From contig JAHEII010000010.1 of assembly GCA_024639485.1 (NCBI GenBank), positions 1 to 35,071 of the forward strand: DNA of 35,071 nt. The letters are read 5' to 3'. Shown piece after piece: positions 1 to 10,735 of the stretch. Made by a program: the position numbers and the translations under genes. Below the pieces are notes generated by a model that searched no databases, was not told the origin of the DNA, and saw only the letters and a program-made list of their open reading frames with translations. This stretch comes from Alphaproteobacteria bacterium (GTDB taxonomy: Bacteria; Pseudomonadota; Alphaproteobacteria; Puniceispirillales; UBA1172). Numbering within the stretch: position 1 is the stretch's first letter; every line of letters begins with the position of its first letter.

Positions 1-339
1 TGCCTAAGATTGCGACTAAGTTATTGGTGATATCATGCCGTAGCACCTCTTTTTTCTGCTCATGATTTCTAACTAGAACAAAATCCAGCCGGATAAAGCC
101 TAACCGTGGCAGAGTGACGCGTTAAAAAACATCAAAAGTAATTAAATATATTCAAGCACAACAATAAGAGAAATTTTATTATCATTTTATCGATCTAAAG
201 ATAACGAGATTGCTATTGGGCATTACCCCTAACAATTTATGATTTTTTATTGTTTTTCGGTCACTTAACAAGTGATGCCAAGAGGTATATATGAATAATT
301 AATTCCTCCTCCAATAACCTCTTTTTGTGGACAAATACA

Positions 340-555
340 ATGACTATTCAATCAATCTTCAAGACAGCAAATGATGAGTTCTGCCGGTTTTCAGGCATTA
401 CTGCAATGAGTCGCAAAATGCGGATAAACCGGATTGTTTCATCACTGGAACAGCTGGATAACCGCACGCTTGACGATATCGGCATTAGCCGGTGGCAGAT
501 CAAAGATCGCGCCCAGCAGATCGTTGATAACGACAACACACGCACCGCCGCGTAA
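340..555 (+). CDS. DUF1127 (YjiS-like) small protein
   Basis: C-terminal LEQLDNRTLDDIGISRWQI matches the DUF1127 'L..L.d..L.DIGisR..I' signature; ORF track gives 325, but the internal ATG at 340 (MTIQSIF) is equally plausible. Confidence 0.75.
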   Translation: MTIQSIFKTANDEFCRFSGITAMSRKMRINRIVSSLEQLDNRTLDDIGISRWQIKDRAQQIVDNDNTRTAA

Positions 556-617
556 TTCGGCGTTAAACCTTATTACCAGAACCTTTGACAATGCGTCAGG
601 TTCTGGCATATGCGGGA

Positions 618-1145
618 CTAGCTGGCTTCACCCGCAGGCATCGGGGCTGATACCGCCGCCGTCATCCAGCAACCCACTTCATCCCCCTCAGTAACCATCT
701 TTACGACCCAGACAAAACGGTAGAGCTGATTTTCAGGGGTTTCCATCTCAATCAGAAACTGCACCTGATCTGTTTCTTCTTTTTTATCAATGATTTCAAA
801 GTTGCGGTGATTAATAATCGGCGCATAAGACGGATTGCGAAGCATCTGTGCAAACCGGTCATAAGGCCCTGTTACCGCTTTGTTGTTCGGATGGGCAAAA
901 ACCCATGTCTGGCGTAGCCCCAGATCATCACCAACAATATCATTATTCTGTAACGCCATCATCTGTATCGAAACAACATCGGCGGGGGCAATGGATGGAG
1001 CGGGCATGATCAGACCATCATGATTATCAGCATATGCAGATACCGGCATCAACACCATCATTACCATCAGCATCATCATGCCAGCTATACACCGGCGAAT
1101 ATGTATCTTCTGTGGCAACAATAACATAACTGATCCTCTATCCAT
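618..1145 (-). CDS. DUF4864-like exported protein
   Basis: N-terminal hydrophobic signal peptide; 'Q..AL..ND....' start and a C-terminal 'FVWVVKM....GCWMTAAV' pattern typical of DUF4864 proteins. Confidence 0.6.
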   Translation of the reverse strand: MDRGSVMLLLPQKIHIRRCIAGMMMLMVMMVLMPVSAYADNHDGLIMPAPSIAPADVVSIQMMALQNNDIVGDDLGLRQTWVFAHPNNKAVTGPYDRFAQMLRNPSYAPIINHRNFEIIDKKEETDQVQFLIEMETPENQLYRFVWVVKMVTEGDEVGCWMTAAVSAPMPAGEAS

Positions 1146-1263
1146 TTGAATGGGGCATTTGAATTGGGGAATTCGTTCTATGAATTAATGATGGAGTTTT
1201 GATGCAAAAAATCAAGCGGTGATCATATAAGGATCACATTTGGAATCCGGTCTGGTATCCGGT

Positions 1264-1638
1264 TCAGCCGCCAAATCCGCGACAGAGGAAATAGGCCTTA
1301 ACGCCGTTTTCTTCGAACTGAATTCGATTGATATAAGGCGTGATATAGCCTGTGTCTTTGCATGTTTTCATCATTAATGCCCGCAAATGATCTGGCGGTG
1401 AGATGATAAACCGTTCTTCGAGAGGCCATCTGATTTCATAGCCCAATCCATCCGTAAAGGTCAGATCACTGCTGGCTTGCTGATATGAGGTGTCTGAGAT
1501 GGCACTATTCCCATTATCCGGATCATTAGTAGCGGCAGCATCAGATGAGGCAGATACCGAGGGTTCCATGCCACTATATTGAGTCTGGCAACCGGAAAAC
1601 ATCAGAAGAAACACGAACAGAAAAGCCGTTAAAACCAT
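1264..1638 (-). CDS. hypothetical lipoprotein
   Basis: Probable start MVLTAFLFVFLLMFSGC with a lipobox-like FSGC; no recognised domain (ORF track gives a longer form to 1734). Confidence 0.5.
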   Translation of the reverse strand: MVLTAFLFVFLLMFSGCQTQYSGMEPSVSASSDAAATNDPDNGNSAISDTSYQQASSDLTFTDGLGYEIRWPLEERFIISPPDHLRALMMKTCKDTGYITPYINRIQFEENGVKAYFLCRGFGG

Positions 1639-1810
1639 GCCTTGAGAATATCCGGAATTTCGGATAGGTTTTGTTGGGTTAACTTTTAAGCTACCATGTA
1701 GATTGTTATATGGCGAAATTGTCATAAACTGCAATTTACCTCAGTAATTTCGGTTAGTATTTTAATCATAACACTAATCTCTTTGTCAAGAGGACATGCT
1801 TTAGAATCAA

Positions 1811-2146
1811 ATGGATACACATTTTTTTATTGCTCTGATACGGCTTGTTGATGTTATTCTTGGCATATATGTATGGACATTGCTTGCCTATATCATTTCC
1901 AGCTGGTTAATCATGTTCCGCATTATTAATCCATATCAGCCTGCTGTGCGGGCTATTTTGGGTGGGCTATCGGCACTTCATGACCCTATACTGATGCCAT
2001 TTCGGCGGATTCAGTATCGGTTATTGCCCAATTTGGGCGGGCTTGATCTGTCGCCGATTATCACCTTGATACTGGCGCAATATTTTATCGCCCCGCTACT
2101 GAAAGATATTATAATTTTTATTGCCCGATTAATCACACCATCATGA
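1811..2146 (+). CDS. YggT family integral membrane protein
   Basis: Two hydrophobic segments with 'NPYQPAVRAI...L.DPIL.PFRRI.....GGLDLSPII' characteristic of YggT. Confidence 0.88.
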   Translation: MDTHFFIALIRLVDVILGIYVWTLLAYIISSWLIMFRIINPYQPAVRAILGGLSALHDPILMPFRRIQYRLLPNLGGLDLSPIITLILAQYFIAPLLKDIIIFIARLITPS

Positions 2147-2258
2147 GGGGAAACATGATGTCGGCAAATGGGTATAATCAGGCGATATGATCACATTATT
2201 TTTACTATGACTGAGGCAGTTTGCGTTTAGCAAATACTCCTGATAGGCGGGGATAATT

Positions 2259-3158
2259 ATGAGTGCAGATATTATTGATGGTAAGGCATTTGCCGCCAAA
2301 TTAACACAAACAATTGGCGTTGCTGTGGCCAGTGTCATGGGATCAGGCGCGCCACAACCGGCATTAGCTGTTGTTCTGGTGGGCGAAGACCCGGCCAGCG
2401 AAGTTTATGTTCGCAATAAAATCAAAACCACCGAAGCCAGTGGCATGCTGTCCATTGAACATCGCCTGCCTGATACCACTAGCCAGACTGAATTGCTGGC
2501 TCTGATTGATCAGCTGAATCATGATAACGCCATTGACGGTATTCTGGTGCAACTGCCCCTACCGGATCAGATTAATGCAGATGCGGTGATTGATGCCATC
2601 ACTCCGGATAAAGACGTTGATGGATTTCATATTGTCAATGTGGGGCGGCTCTGGGCAGGACTGCCTTCGCTGGTGCCTTGCACGCCTTTTGGCAGTTTGC
2701 TTTTACTCAAAGACACGCTTGGTGATCTCAGCGGTAAAAATGCCGTTATCGTTGGCCGTTCAAATATTGTGGGTAAACCAATGGCACAGCTGTTACTTGC
2801 AGAAAACTGCACCATTACTGTTGCTCATTCCCGTAGCAAGGATTTGCCTGCCATCTGTCGGGAAGCGGATATCCTCGTTGCCGCTGTTGGTCGTCCGGAA
2901 ATGATCCGTGGCGACTGGGTCAAACCGGGTGCTGTTGTTATTGATGTAGGGATTAACCGTATTCCTGCCCCTGAACGTGGTGAGGGCAAAACCCGCATTA
3001 CTGGTGATGTTCATTTTGAAGAAGCCAGTCAGGTTGCATCGGCCATCACTCCAGTCCCCGGCGGCGTTGGGCCAATGACCATTGCGTGTCTGTTGCGCAA
3101 CACATTAGTCGCGGCATCACGGCGGCACGGATACGCATTACCAGCAGATTTTGTATGA
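2259..3158 (+). CDS. folD: bifunctional methylenetetrahydrofolate dehydrogenase / methenyl-THF cyclohydrolase
   Basis: [50 protein letters not shown] and [13 protein letters not shown] motifs. Confidence 0.97.
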   Translation: MSADIIDGKAFAAKLTQTIGVAVASVMGSGAPQPALAVVLVGEDPASEVYVRNKIKTTEASGMLSIEHRLPDTTSQTELLALIDQLNHDNAIDGILVQLPLPDQINADAVIDAITPDKDVDGFHIVNVGRLWAGLPSLVPCTPFGSLLLLKDTLGDLSGKNAVIVGRSNIVGKPMAQLLLAENCTITVAHSRSKDLPAICREADILVAAVGRPEMIRGDWVKPGAVVIDVGINRIPAPERGEGKTRITGDVHFEEASQVASAITPVPGGVGPMTIACLLRNTLVAASRRHGYALPADFV

Positions 3159-3264
3159 ACAAAAACTAATCCCCTCTAATATCCCCCCTGCGACAAGATA
3201 GATATTTACGGGCAGGTCGGTTTCGGGTCAGAATAAGGAACATAACAAAGGATAACATAATAAC

Positions 3265-3459
3265 ATGACCAGTTTTTCATATATATTATTGATTATCACC
3301 ATGGCGGCGGTGGCCGGTGTTCTGTTCTGGGGCATTCTGACCATGGCCAGAGGTGGTGAATATAATGTGAACTGGTCAAATACAATCATGCGCTGGCGGA
3401 TTATCCTGCAAGCGCTGGCATTAGTCATTTTTGTGCTTATTCTGCTATTTAGCCGATAA
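3265..3459 (+). CDS. HIG1-like twin transmembrane small protein
   Basis: 64 aa, two TM segments, 'MRWRIILQALALVIFVLIL' typical of the HIG1-domain proteins found next to alphaproteobacterial ATP:cob(I)alamin adenosyltransferase. Confidence 0.7.
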   Translation: MTSFSYILLIITMAAVAGVLFWGILTMARGGEYNVNWSNTIMRWRIILQALALVIFVLILLFSR

Positions 3460-3500
3460 TTGCATATGTAATTGAAAACCACAGTTTTGGACGAATAATT

Positions 3501-4076
3501 ATGGTTAAATTAAATAAAATCTACACACGGACAGGCGATAAAGGTGAAACCAGTCTTGTCAATGGTCATCGTGTGTCAAAACATTCTATCCGGCCAACCG
3601 CTTTTGGCACCGTGGATGAAGTGAACTCCGCCATTGGGATATGCCGTCTGCATACGGCAAAAATTGCGGATAAGGCTTTTGATGCCATGCTGGCGCGAAT
3701 TCAGAATGATCTGTTTGATCTGGGCGCTGATCTGGCCACCCCGATTGGCGAGGAACGCGCGGGTGAGGCATTGCGTGTTACCGATAAACAGGTGGAACGA
3801 CTCGAAGTTGAAATTGACGCGATGAACAGCTCGCTTCAACCATTGAACTCATTTGTTCTGCCCGGTGGCCAAGAAGCCGCAGCACATGTCCATCTGGCTA
3901 GAGCGATGACAAGACGTGCCGAACGTGATATGACGCGGTTATCTGTCGAAGAACCAGTAGGTGAAGCCGCGATGCAATATATTAATCGCCTATCCGATCA
4001 TCTGTTTGTTATGGCGCGTTCCATCAACCAGCAACATGATGGTGATGTGTTGTGGAAACCTGCGGCAAACGCATGA
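3501..4076 (+). CDS. cob(I)yrinic acid a,c-diamide (PduO-type) adenosyltransferase
   Basis: MVKLNKIYTRTGDKGETSLVNG, DLFDLGADLATP, FVLPGG, HLARAMTRRAERD, YINRLSDHLFVMAR motifs. Confidence 0.93.
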   Translation: MVKLNKIYTRTGDKGETSLVNGHRVSKHSIRPTAFGTVDEVNSAIGICRLHTAKIADKAFDAMLARIQNDLFDLGADLATPIGEERAGEALRVTDKQVERLEVEIDAMNSSLQPLNSFVLPGGQEAAAHVHLARAMTRRAERDMTRLSVEEPVGEAAMQYINRLSDHLFVMARSINQQHDGDVLWKPAANA

Positions 4077-4142
4077 TGCCATTGTCGGGAATGTTAAGAT
4101 TGTTTGAATAAATTCGATGAATACATATGGAGAACCAACAAA

Positions 4143-4892
4143 ATGAAAATACTCGTACCAGTGAAAAGAGTGATTGATTATAACGTCAAGGTGCGCGTCA
4201 AGGCTGATCAGTCTGGCGTCGAGCTGGCTAATGTTAAAATGGCCATGAATCCTTTTGATGAAATCGCAGTGGAACAGGCTATCCGTTTCAAAGAAGCCGG
4301 TGCCGCTTCCGAAGTAGTTGCTATTTCAATCGGCCCTGAACAATCACAGGAAACCATCCGGACTGCACTGGCTATGGGTGCTGATCGCGGCATCCATGTG
4401 CTTGCATCACATGACACGGAACCGCTGGCTATTGCCAAAATCCTCAAGGCCGTTATTGCCAAGGAAGAACCGGGTCTGGTCGTCATGGGTAAGCAATCCA
4501 TTGATGATGATAGCAACCAGACAGGCCAGATGCTGGCAACATTGCTGGGTTGGCCACAAGCTACCTTTGCGTCCGGTGTTGAATTGAACGGTGATAGCTT
4601 GAACATTATCCGCGAAGTCGATAGCGGGCTGGAACATATCACCTGCCCGATGCCTGCGGTTATCACTGTTGATCTGCGCTTGAATGAGCCGCGTTATGCG
4701 TCACTGCCAAATATCATGAAAGCAAAGAAAAAGCCGATTGATCAGGTCAGCCTTGATGATCTGGGTGTTGATGCTAGCCAGCGTCTGAAAACCATTAAGG
4801 TAGAAGAACCACCAGCCCGCGAAGCCGGAATCATGGTTGATTCTGTGCCAAATCTTGTTGAAAAACTCAGAAACGAAGCAAAAGTCATCTAA
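4143..4892 (+). CDS. etfB: electron transfer flavoprotein beta subunit
   Basis: [50 protein letters not shown]; start moved to ATG 4143 after a GGAG-type RBS. Confidence 0.95.
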   Translation: MKILVPVKRVIDYNVKVRVKADQSGVELANVKMAMNPFDEIAVEQAIRFKEAGAASEVVAISIGPEQSQETIRTALAMGADRGIHVLASHDTEPLAIAKILKAVIAKEEPGLVVMGKQSIDDDSNQTGQMLATLLGWPQATFASGVELNGDSLNIIREVDSGLEHITCPMPAVITVDLRLNEPRYASLPNIMKAKKKPIDQVSLDDLGVDASQRLKTIKVEEPPAREAGIMVDSVPNLVEKLRNEAKVI

Positions 4893-4904
4893 TCGGAGAG
4901 TGAA

Positions 4905-5834
4905 ATGTCTATTCTAGTTATTGCTGAACATAATAATACTGAACTGAACCCATCCACGCTTCACACAGTTACCGCGGCTAGTCAGGCTGGCGGCGATGTA
5001 ACCGTACTTGTTGCTGGTCATAATGCTGGTGATGTGGCGAAAGAAGCAGCAAACGTTGCTGGTGTTAGCGGTGTTCTTCACGCTGATGGTGCCGAATACG
5101 CCAATGGCATTGCCGAAAATCTGGTGCCACTGATTGTCGGGCTTGCCGATCAGTACAGCCATATTTTTGCGCCAGCCACAACATATGGCAAAAATATCAT
5201 GCCCGGTGTTGCCGCGCTTAAGGATGTTGCCCAGATTTCGGATATTATCCGCGTTGAAAGCGCTGACACATTCCAGCGTCCGATTTATGCTGGTAATGCG
5301 CTTGCCACGGTTCAATCAGACGAACCATTAAAAGTCATCACCGTGCGTTCTACCGCGTTTGAACCAGCCGCTACATCTGGCGGCAGCGGTTCTGTTAGCG
5401 CTGTTGATGGTACCGGCGATGCTGGCAAGTCCAACTTTGTTAAGTCTGAGATGTCTTCGTCCGACCGTCCTGAACTTACCTCAGCCAAGATTGTTGTATC
5501 TGGTGGTCGCGGCATGCAGGATGGTGCAAATTTTGCCATGCTCGAAGGCGTAGCCGATAAGCTAAACGCAGCGGTTGGTGCATCACGCGCAGCAGTAGAT
5601 GCCGGATTTGTCCCGAATGATTATCAGGTTGGTCAAACCGGTAAAGTGGTTGCCCCTGATCTGTATATTGCTGTTGGCATTTCCGGTGCTATTCAGCATC
5701 TGGCCGGCATGAAAGACAGTAAAGTCATTGTGGCGATTAACAAAGACGAAGAAGCCCCTATTTTTCAGGTCGCTGATTATGGGCTGGTTTCTGATCTGTT
5801 TAACGCCGTTCCAGAACTGGACAGCCAGCTGTAA
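4905..5834 (+). CDS. etfA: electron transfer flavoprotein alpha subunit
   Basis: MSILVIAEH..., [59 protein letters not shown]. Confidence 0.97.
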   Translation: MSILVIAEHNNTELNPSTLHTVTAASQAGGDVTVLVAGHNAGDVAKEAANVAGVSGVLHADGAEYANGIAENLVPLIVGLADQYSHIFAPATTYGKNIMPGVAALKDVAQISDIIRVESADTFQRPIYAGNALATVQSDEPLKVITVRSTAFEPAATSGGSGSVSAVDGTGDAGKSNFVKSEMSSSDRPELTSAKIVVSGGRGMQDGANFAMLEGVADKLNAAVGASRAAVDAGFVPNDYQVGQTGKVVAPDLYIAVGISGAIQHLAGMKDSKVIVAINKDEEAPIFQVADYGLVSDLFNAVPELDSQL

Positions 5835-5865
5835 TCAAGCCGGATACTGACCTAGTTAACATGAT

Positions 5866-5897
5866 AAAAACGTCCTCATGATTGAGGGCGTTTTTTA
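5866..5897. terminator. bidirectional intrinsic terminator between convergent etfA and tlpA-like gene
   Basis: aaaaa-cgtcctca-tgat..tgagggcg-tttttt: GC-containing stem (one G-T wobble) with A-tract and T-tract on either side. Confidence 0.7.
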
Positions 5898-6509
5898 TGC
5901 GCTCAGATAAGGCAGGATGGTTTCGATAACCGCCGGTTGATCCCATTCAACATCACCAACAATCTGTGCCGTCATGATGCCATCTGCGTTGATACAGAAA
6001 CTGGTCGGCAAGGCTTTGATACCAACAGCTTTCGCCAGATCACCACGTGGATCAAACCCCAGCTCAGTGCCAGCAATACCCAGTTTTTCAAGAAATGGTC
6101 GCGCTTTGTCAATACCGGCGCGATCAACACTGATCAACATAACCGCCATATTCTGTTGGCGTAAACGCTGATCAAGGCGCATCAGGGATGGCAGTTCATG
6201 AATACATGGCGGGCACCATGTCGCCCAGAAATTAACTAATAGCGGTGTCCCGCGCCAATCCGCAAGCCGGATATTCTGACCATCCGCGCCAAGAAAACCC
6301 GTTTTCGGGCTTGGCATGGCAAGGGGTTTCAGTGTATCCAGAACGGCATAAGCAGATGACGGCATAGCCGATGATACAAATATGCCGCCAACACCTGCCG
6401 CCATGCTTAACGCAAAACGGCGCCTTGACCAGTGACCGGATGCACGTATCGGCTGATGAGTTGACGGATATACCGTCTGGAAGCATATGGTTTTATCAAG
6501 ATCATGCAT
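5895..6509 (-). CDS. TlpA/ResA-type thioredoxin with probable Tat signal
   Basis: NFWATWCPPCIHELPSL active site; N-terminal SRRRFALSMAAGVGGIF...AYA; start chosen at internal Met (ORF extends to 6548 and overlaps argH). Confidence 0.85.
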   Translation of the reverse strand: MHDLDKTICFQTVYPSTHQPIRASGHWSRRRFALSMAAGVGGIFVSSAMPSSAYAVLDTLKPLAMPSPKTGFLGADGQNIRLADWRGTPLLVNFWATWCPPCIHELPSLMRLDQRLRQQNMAVMLISVDRAGIDKARPFLEKLGIAGTELGFDPRGDLAKAVGIKALPTSFCINADGIMTAQIVGDVEWDQPAVIETILPYLSA

Positions 6510-6523
6510 AAGGAAGCTATAAC

Positions 6524-7930
6524 ATGACCAAACAGGGAAACAAGTCAAATTCCACCAGCACCATATGGGGCGGCCGGTTTTCCGGCAATCAGGATGATCT
6601 GATGGTGGCGGTCAATGCGTCTATTGATTTTGATCAGCGGCTATATGAACAGGATATTGCCGGATCAGAGGCGCATGCCAGAATGCTGGCCGCGCAAGGT
6701 ATTATCAACTCTGCCGATGCCGAGACTATTTTATCGGGATTAAGCACTATTCGGGATGAAATCAGAAACGGTGAATTTACCTTTTCGCACGCGCTCGAAG
6801 ATATTCACATGAATATAGAAGCACGGCTAAAAACGCTGATCGGGGATGCCGCTGGCCGCTTGCATACCGCACGGTCACGCAATGATCAGGTGGCAACAGA
6901 TTTAAGGCTATGGGTACGCCAGCAATGTGATGATATTGATGGCGCATTAGCCGATTTACAACATGCATTAATGGCACAGGCCGAACAACATGCGGACACG
7001 CTGATGCCCGGATATACCCATATGCAGACGGCACAGCCTGTTACCTTTGGTCATCATCTGATGGCCTATGTCGAAATGATTGGTCGTGATCGCGGGCGAT
7101 TTGCTGATGCGCGGCGGCGGTTGAATGTATCACCGCTTGGCGCGGCGGCATTAGCTGGAACGTCTTTTCCTATTGATCGTCATATGACAGCTTCTGCATT
7201 GGGATTTGATGCACCAATGGCCAATTCCATGGATGCGGTATCAGCCCGTGATTTTGCGATGGAATATCTGGCCGCCGCCGCCATTGCCGCTACGCATCTG
7301 TCACGACTGGCCGAAGAAATTGTATTCTGGTCTTCGGATCGGTTCGGGTTTATTCAGCTTTCTGATGCGTTTTCTACTGGCTCATCCATCATGCCACAAA
7401 AACGCAATCCGGATGCGGCTGAGCTGGTGCGGGCAAAACCGGGGCGGATTACTGGCGCGTTTATTACCTTATTGACCGTTATCAAAGGCCTGCCAATGAC
7501 CTATGGCAAGGATATGCAAGAAGACAAAGAACCGGTATTTGATGCCAGTGATCATCTGGGGCTGGCGATTGCCGTCATGGAGGGCATGATCCGTGATATG
7601 ACCGTCAATAGCTCCGCCATGCGGTCAGCACTTGATGCCGGTTACGCAACAGCAACGGATCTGGCCGACTGGATCGTGCTAGAACTGGGGCTTCCTTTCC
7701 GCGATGCCCATCACATCACCGGCCAGGTTGTAGCGCTGGCTGAGAAAAAACAGCTTCGGCTGGATCAGCTCACCGTGGATGATTTACAGTCTGTTCATAG
7801 CGGTCTTAATGCAGATTGCCTTAAGTCGCTGGACCCACTGGCATCTGTTGAATCCAGAAACAGTTTCGGCGGCACAGCCCCACAACAGGTGCGTGACGCT
7901 ATCGCCGCCGCCAGAAAACGGTTTTCATGA
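6524..7930 (+). CDS. argH: argininosuccinate lyase
   Basis: [53 protein letters not shown] motifs. Confidence 0.98.
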   Translation: MTKQGNKSNSTSTIWGGRFSGNQDDLMVAVNASIDFDQRLYEQDIAGSEAHARMLAAQGIINSADAETILSGLSTIRDEIRNGEFTFSHALEDIHMNIEARLKTLIGDAAGRLHTARSRNDQVATDLRLWVRQQCDDIDGALADLQHALMAQAEQHADTLMPGYTHMQTAQPVTFGHHLMAYVEMIGRDRGRFADARRRLNVSPLGAAALAGTSFPIDRHMTASALGFDAPMANSMDAVSARDFAMEYLAAAAIAATHLSRLAEEIVFWSSDRFGFIQLSDAFSTGSSIMPQKRNPDAAELVRAKPGRITGAFITLLTVIKGLPMTYGKDMQEDKEPVFDASDHLGLAIAVMEGMIRDMTVNSSAMRSALDAGYATATDLADWIVLELGLPFRDAHHITGQVVALAEKKQLRLDQLTVDDLQSVHSGLNADCLKSLDPLASVESRNSFGGTAPQQVRDAIAAARKRFS

Positions 7931-7994
7931 TCCGACACATGCGCTATGTGTGAACAGGAACTGTTACCGTAAAGGCATTGGCAGAAAGATATAG

Positions 7995-8144
7995 ATGATG
8001 ACAACCGAATATACATCCATGATAAAATTTCTGGCCGCCGGATTGTTGATTGCATCTGTATTGTTATCAGCAACAGCATGTGGCAAGCGCGGCGACCCTT
8101 ATCGCCCCTCTGAAATACCTGCCAGCACCACATCTGATCAGTGA
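7995..8144 (+). CDS. lptM: LptM/YifL-like small lipoprotein (49 aa), missing from the ORF track
   Basis: Read directly: MMTTEYTSMIKFLAAGLLIASVLLSATACGKRGDPYRPSEIPASTTSDQ*; signal peptide plus lipobox (S)ATAC followed by GKRGDPYRP, between argH and lysA as in conserved synteny. Confidence 0.85.
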   Translation: MMTTEYTSMIKFLAAGLLIASVLLSATACGKRGDPYRPSEIPASTTSDQ

Positions 8145-8148
8145 TCTG

Positions 8149-9417
8149 ATGACTATGGCGGGATTTTATCGTGAAAATGATCAGTTATGCGTAGACGGGC
8201 TTCGGCTTGATGCTATTGCTGATCAATTCGGCACGCCGCTTTATGTGTATTCGGCGGCGGCTATAACCGCAAATTACCACGCGATGACGGCGGTATTTTC
8301 CGGCAAGAACAGGCGCATCCATTATGCCATGAAAGCCAATTCAAACCTTGCTGTTCTGCGGCTGATGCAGAATCTGGGCGCTGGTGTTGATATTGTATCC
8401 ATGGGTGAGTTTGCGCGCGCTATCGCCGCCGGCTTTGCCCCCGAACAGATGGTGTTTTCCGGCGTTGGCAAAACCCCGGATGAACTTCGCGCAGCGATAT
8501 CAGCAAAAATCGGACAGATTAACGCGGAATCCCAAGCCGAGATTGATACGATTATTGCTCTGGCCAAGGCCAGTGGCGAACAGCCAGCGGTGGCGCTACG
8601 CATTAATCCTGACATTCAGGCAGGCGGTCATGCCAAAATCTCAACCGGTAGTAGCGATACGAAATTCGGGATTCCCGGCCATCTAGCCAGAGATATCTAT
8701 ATCCATATGGCTGAAAGCGGTGTCATACGTCCAGCTGGATTAGCTGTTCATATTGGCTCACAGATTATGGATTGCACCGGATTTATTGCGGCATGGCAAT
8801 ATATGCGGCAATGTGCTGATGATCTGGTCAATGATGGATATTCTGTTCCATGCCTTGATCTGGGCGGTGGAATTGGCGTTGATTATATGACGGGCCAGAC
8901 CGCTGATCTGCTTGCTTTTGGTGATGCCGTCAATCAGGTGTTTGGCCAGTCTGATTATCATCTGGCGATTGAACCCGGGCGGTCAATGGTAGCCGAAGCC
9001 GGATGCCTTATCACTCAGGTAATCAATGTCAAAACCAATGAAGATAAACGGTTTGTTGTCGTTGATGGAGCAATGAATGATCTGATCCGTCCAACGTTAT
9101 ATGAGGCGCATCACCGAATTGAACCGCTTGCTGTGCATCCATCGCATGATCTGCCTGCTGATATTGTCGGGCCTGTTTGTGAAACCGGTGATTATCTGGG
9201 GCTTGGGCGTGATTTGCCTGCCCTTGCCGCCAATGATTTGCTTGCCGTGATGTCAGCAGGTGCATATGGCGCCGTCATGCGATCAAATTACAACACGCGG
9301 CCAATGGCGGCAGAGGTCATGGTAATTGATGGGACAGCGCATCGCATATCAAAACCGCAACAGGTAAGCGATTTGCTCGCAATGGATATTATTCCGGCTT
9401 CCCTTGATACGATTTAG
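8149..9417 (+). CDS. lysA: diaminopimelate decarboxylase
   Basis: GTPLYVYS, HYAMKANSNLAVL, GVGKT, LAVHIGSQI, LDLGGGIGVDY, EPGRSMVAEAG, CETGDYLG motifs; start set after the upstream lipoprotein. Confidence 0.96.
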   Translation: MTMAGFYRENDQLCVDGLRLDAIADQFGTPLYVYSAAAITANYHAMTAVFSGKNRRIHYAMKANSNLAVLRLMQNLGAGVDIVSMGEFARAIAAGFAPEQMVFSGVGKTPDELRAAISAKIGQINAESQAEIDTIIALAKASGEQPAVALRINPDIQAGGHAKISTGSSDTKFGIPGHLARDIYIHMAESGVIRPAGLAVHIGSQIMDCTGFIAAWQYMRQCADDLVNDGYSVPCLDLGGGIGVDYMTGQTADLLAFGDAVNQVFGQSDYHLAIEPGRSMVAEAGCLITQVINVKTNEDKRFVVVDGAMNDLIRPTLYEAHHRIEPLAVHPSHDLPADIVGPVCETGDYLGLGRDLPALAANDLLAVMSAGAYGAVMRSNYNTRPMAAEVMVIDGTAHRISKPQQVSDLLAMDIIPASLDTI

Positions 9418-10015
9418 GCATACGGTTAACCGCGATAGCCACAATTTCTGTTTCAACATCGGCGCGTAATTCTTCATCCAGAGTTAATTGAACATTAAGC
9501 GGTAAGGCGCTTCCTGCCGAAATAATCGGCGCATCCGGCTCAACCTCTTTGACAGCCAGAATCGCACCAGCCATGTTCTGCACCGAAACAAATATGGGCG
9601 GTGCATGGGTTGGCCACATGCTTGTATTCACAACCTCGCCCCGAATACGAACGGTATCGCCCTGTCTTTCGCCCCGGATATTCCTTATCTCTACCACTGA
9701 CACATCTGGCATAACGGACAGATCAAATGCTGAATAAATGCCGATAACCGATGGGAACATAGCTGATACAATATTGCGCCATATCACAGCACCGCCAAGC
9801 ACCAATCCAGCCAATATTATCAATATAATCAGCCATTTGCGTTTACTATGCTTTAAACCAGATGCTGCTACAGACTTGCTCGCCAGCGCATCGGCACGGG
9901 TAACTGTCCAGATATGATCACAGATGGAACATCTGACCTGCCTGCCTTTATCGACGGAAATCTCATCATTTTCGACCGCAAATACCGTCTGACAAGATGG
10001 ACACTGAATATGCAT
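9389..10015 (-). CDS. zinc-ribbon (MJ0042-type) single-pass membrane protein, DUF3426-like
   Basis: MHIQCPSCQTVFAV...VRCSICDHIW zinc ribbon, one TM helix, C-terminal domain; convergent 29-bp overlap with lysA. Confidence 0.8.
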   Translation of the reverse strand: MHIQCPSCQTVFAVENDEISVDKGRQVRCSICDHIWTVTRADALASKSVAASGLKHSKRKWLIILIILAGLVLGGAVIWRNIVSAMFPSVIGIYSAFDLSVMPDVSVVEIRNIRGERQGDTVRIRGEVVNTSMWPTHAPPIFVSVQNMAGAILAVKEVEPDAPIISAGSALPLNVQLTLDEELRADVETEIVAIAVNRMPKSYQGKPE

Positions 10016-10098
10016 CTTGAAAATCCCTCACTATTATCCACCAAGTCGCTTGATAGTTATATCATAGCCCGATAATTTAATCAGAGAAAGAGCATGTT

Positions 10099-10719
10099 AT
10101 GATACTGGTTAAAAGAATTCTGATGATACTGGCTTTGCTTTGTGCTGTTTTCCTGACCGGATTGCAGCATTTTGTGCATGAAGTTCGTACGAGCTATCAT
10201 AAATGGCCTGATCTTTCTGCCGTGCAAGGCACATTAACCGGTATTGTCGTTGCCACTGGCGGCGGCCGGCGTGTATCCACCGGCATAGATTTATTGAATG
10301 ATAATATTGGCGCCCGTCTATTAATTTCTGGCACCGGTTCCGGAGTATCCAAATCTGATCTGATACTTCTGATGGCAGATGGCAAGATTGAAACCAGTCG
10401 GCTTCAGACATTAATGTCATGTTGTGTTGATCTGGGGCAAACCGCCATGAACACCCGCGGCAATGCCAAAGAAGCCGCGATATGGTTCAAACAGAATGAG
10501 TTCAGCCATATCATCGTAGTCACAGCCGATTATCACATGCCGCGTAGTCTGATCCATTTTGCACAAGCTTTGCCGGATGCTGATATTATCCCCTATGCTG
10601 TTCCCAGCTATGCTCTGATGCAGACAGATCAATCACGTTCTGCTTGGTGGGCTCACCCATCAACGGTTATTATGTTGTCCAGAGAATATGGAAAATATCT
10701 GATCAGCTGGATCGGGTGA
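10099..10719 (+). CDS. YdcF/SanA/ElyC family (DUF218) membrane protein
   Basis: VVATGGGRRVSTGIDLL, ARLLISG, TRGNAKEAAIW, IIVVTADYHMPRSLIHF. Confidence 0.85.
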   Translation: MILVKRILMILALLCAVFLTGLQHFVHEVRTSYHKWPDLSAVQGTLTGIVVATGGGRRVSTGIDLLNDNIGARLLISGTGSGVSKSDLILLMADGKIETSRLQTLMSCCVDLGQTAMNTRGNAKEAAIWFKQNEFSHIIVVTADYHMPRSLIHFAQALPDADIIPYAVPSYALMQTDQSRSAWWAHPSTVIMLSREYGKYLISWIG

Positions 10720-10735
10720 TGTTAGCATATTCAGG

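Noticed and set aside
4208-4666. 152-aa minus-strand ORF within etfB
   Set aside because: Antisense shadow ORF; etfB frame is unambiguous.
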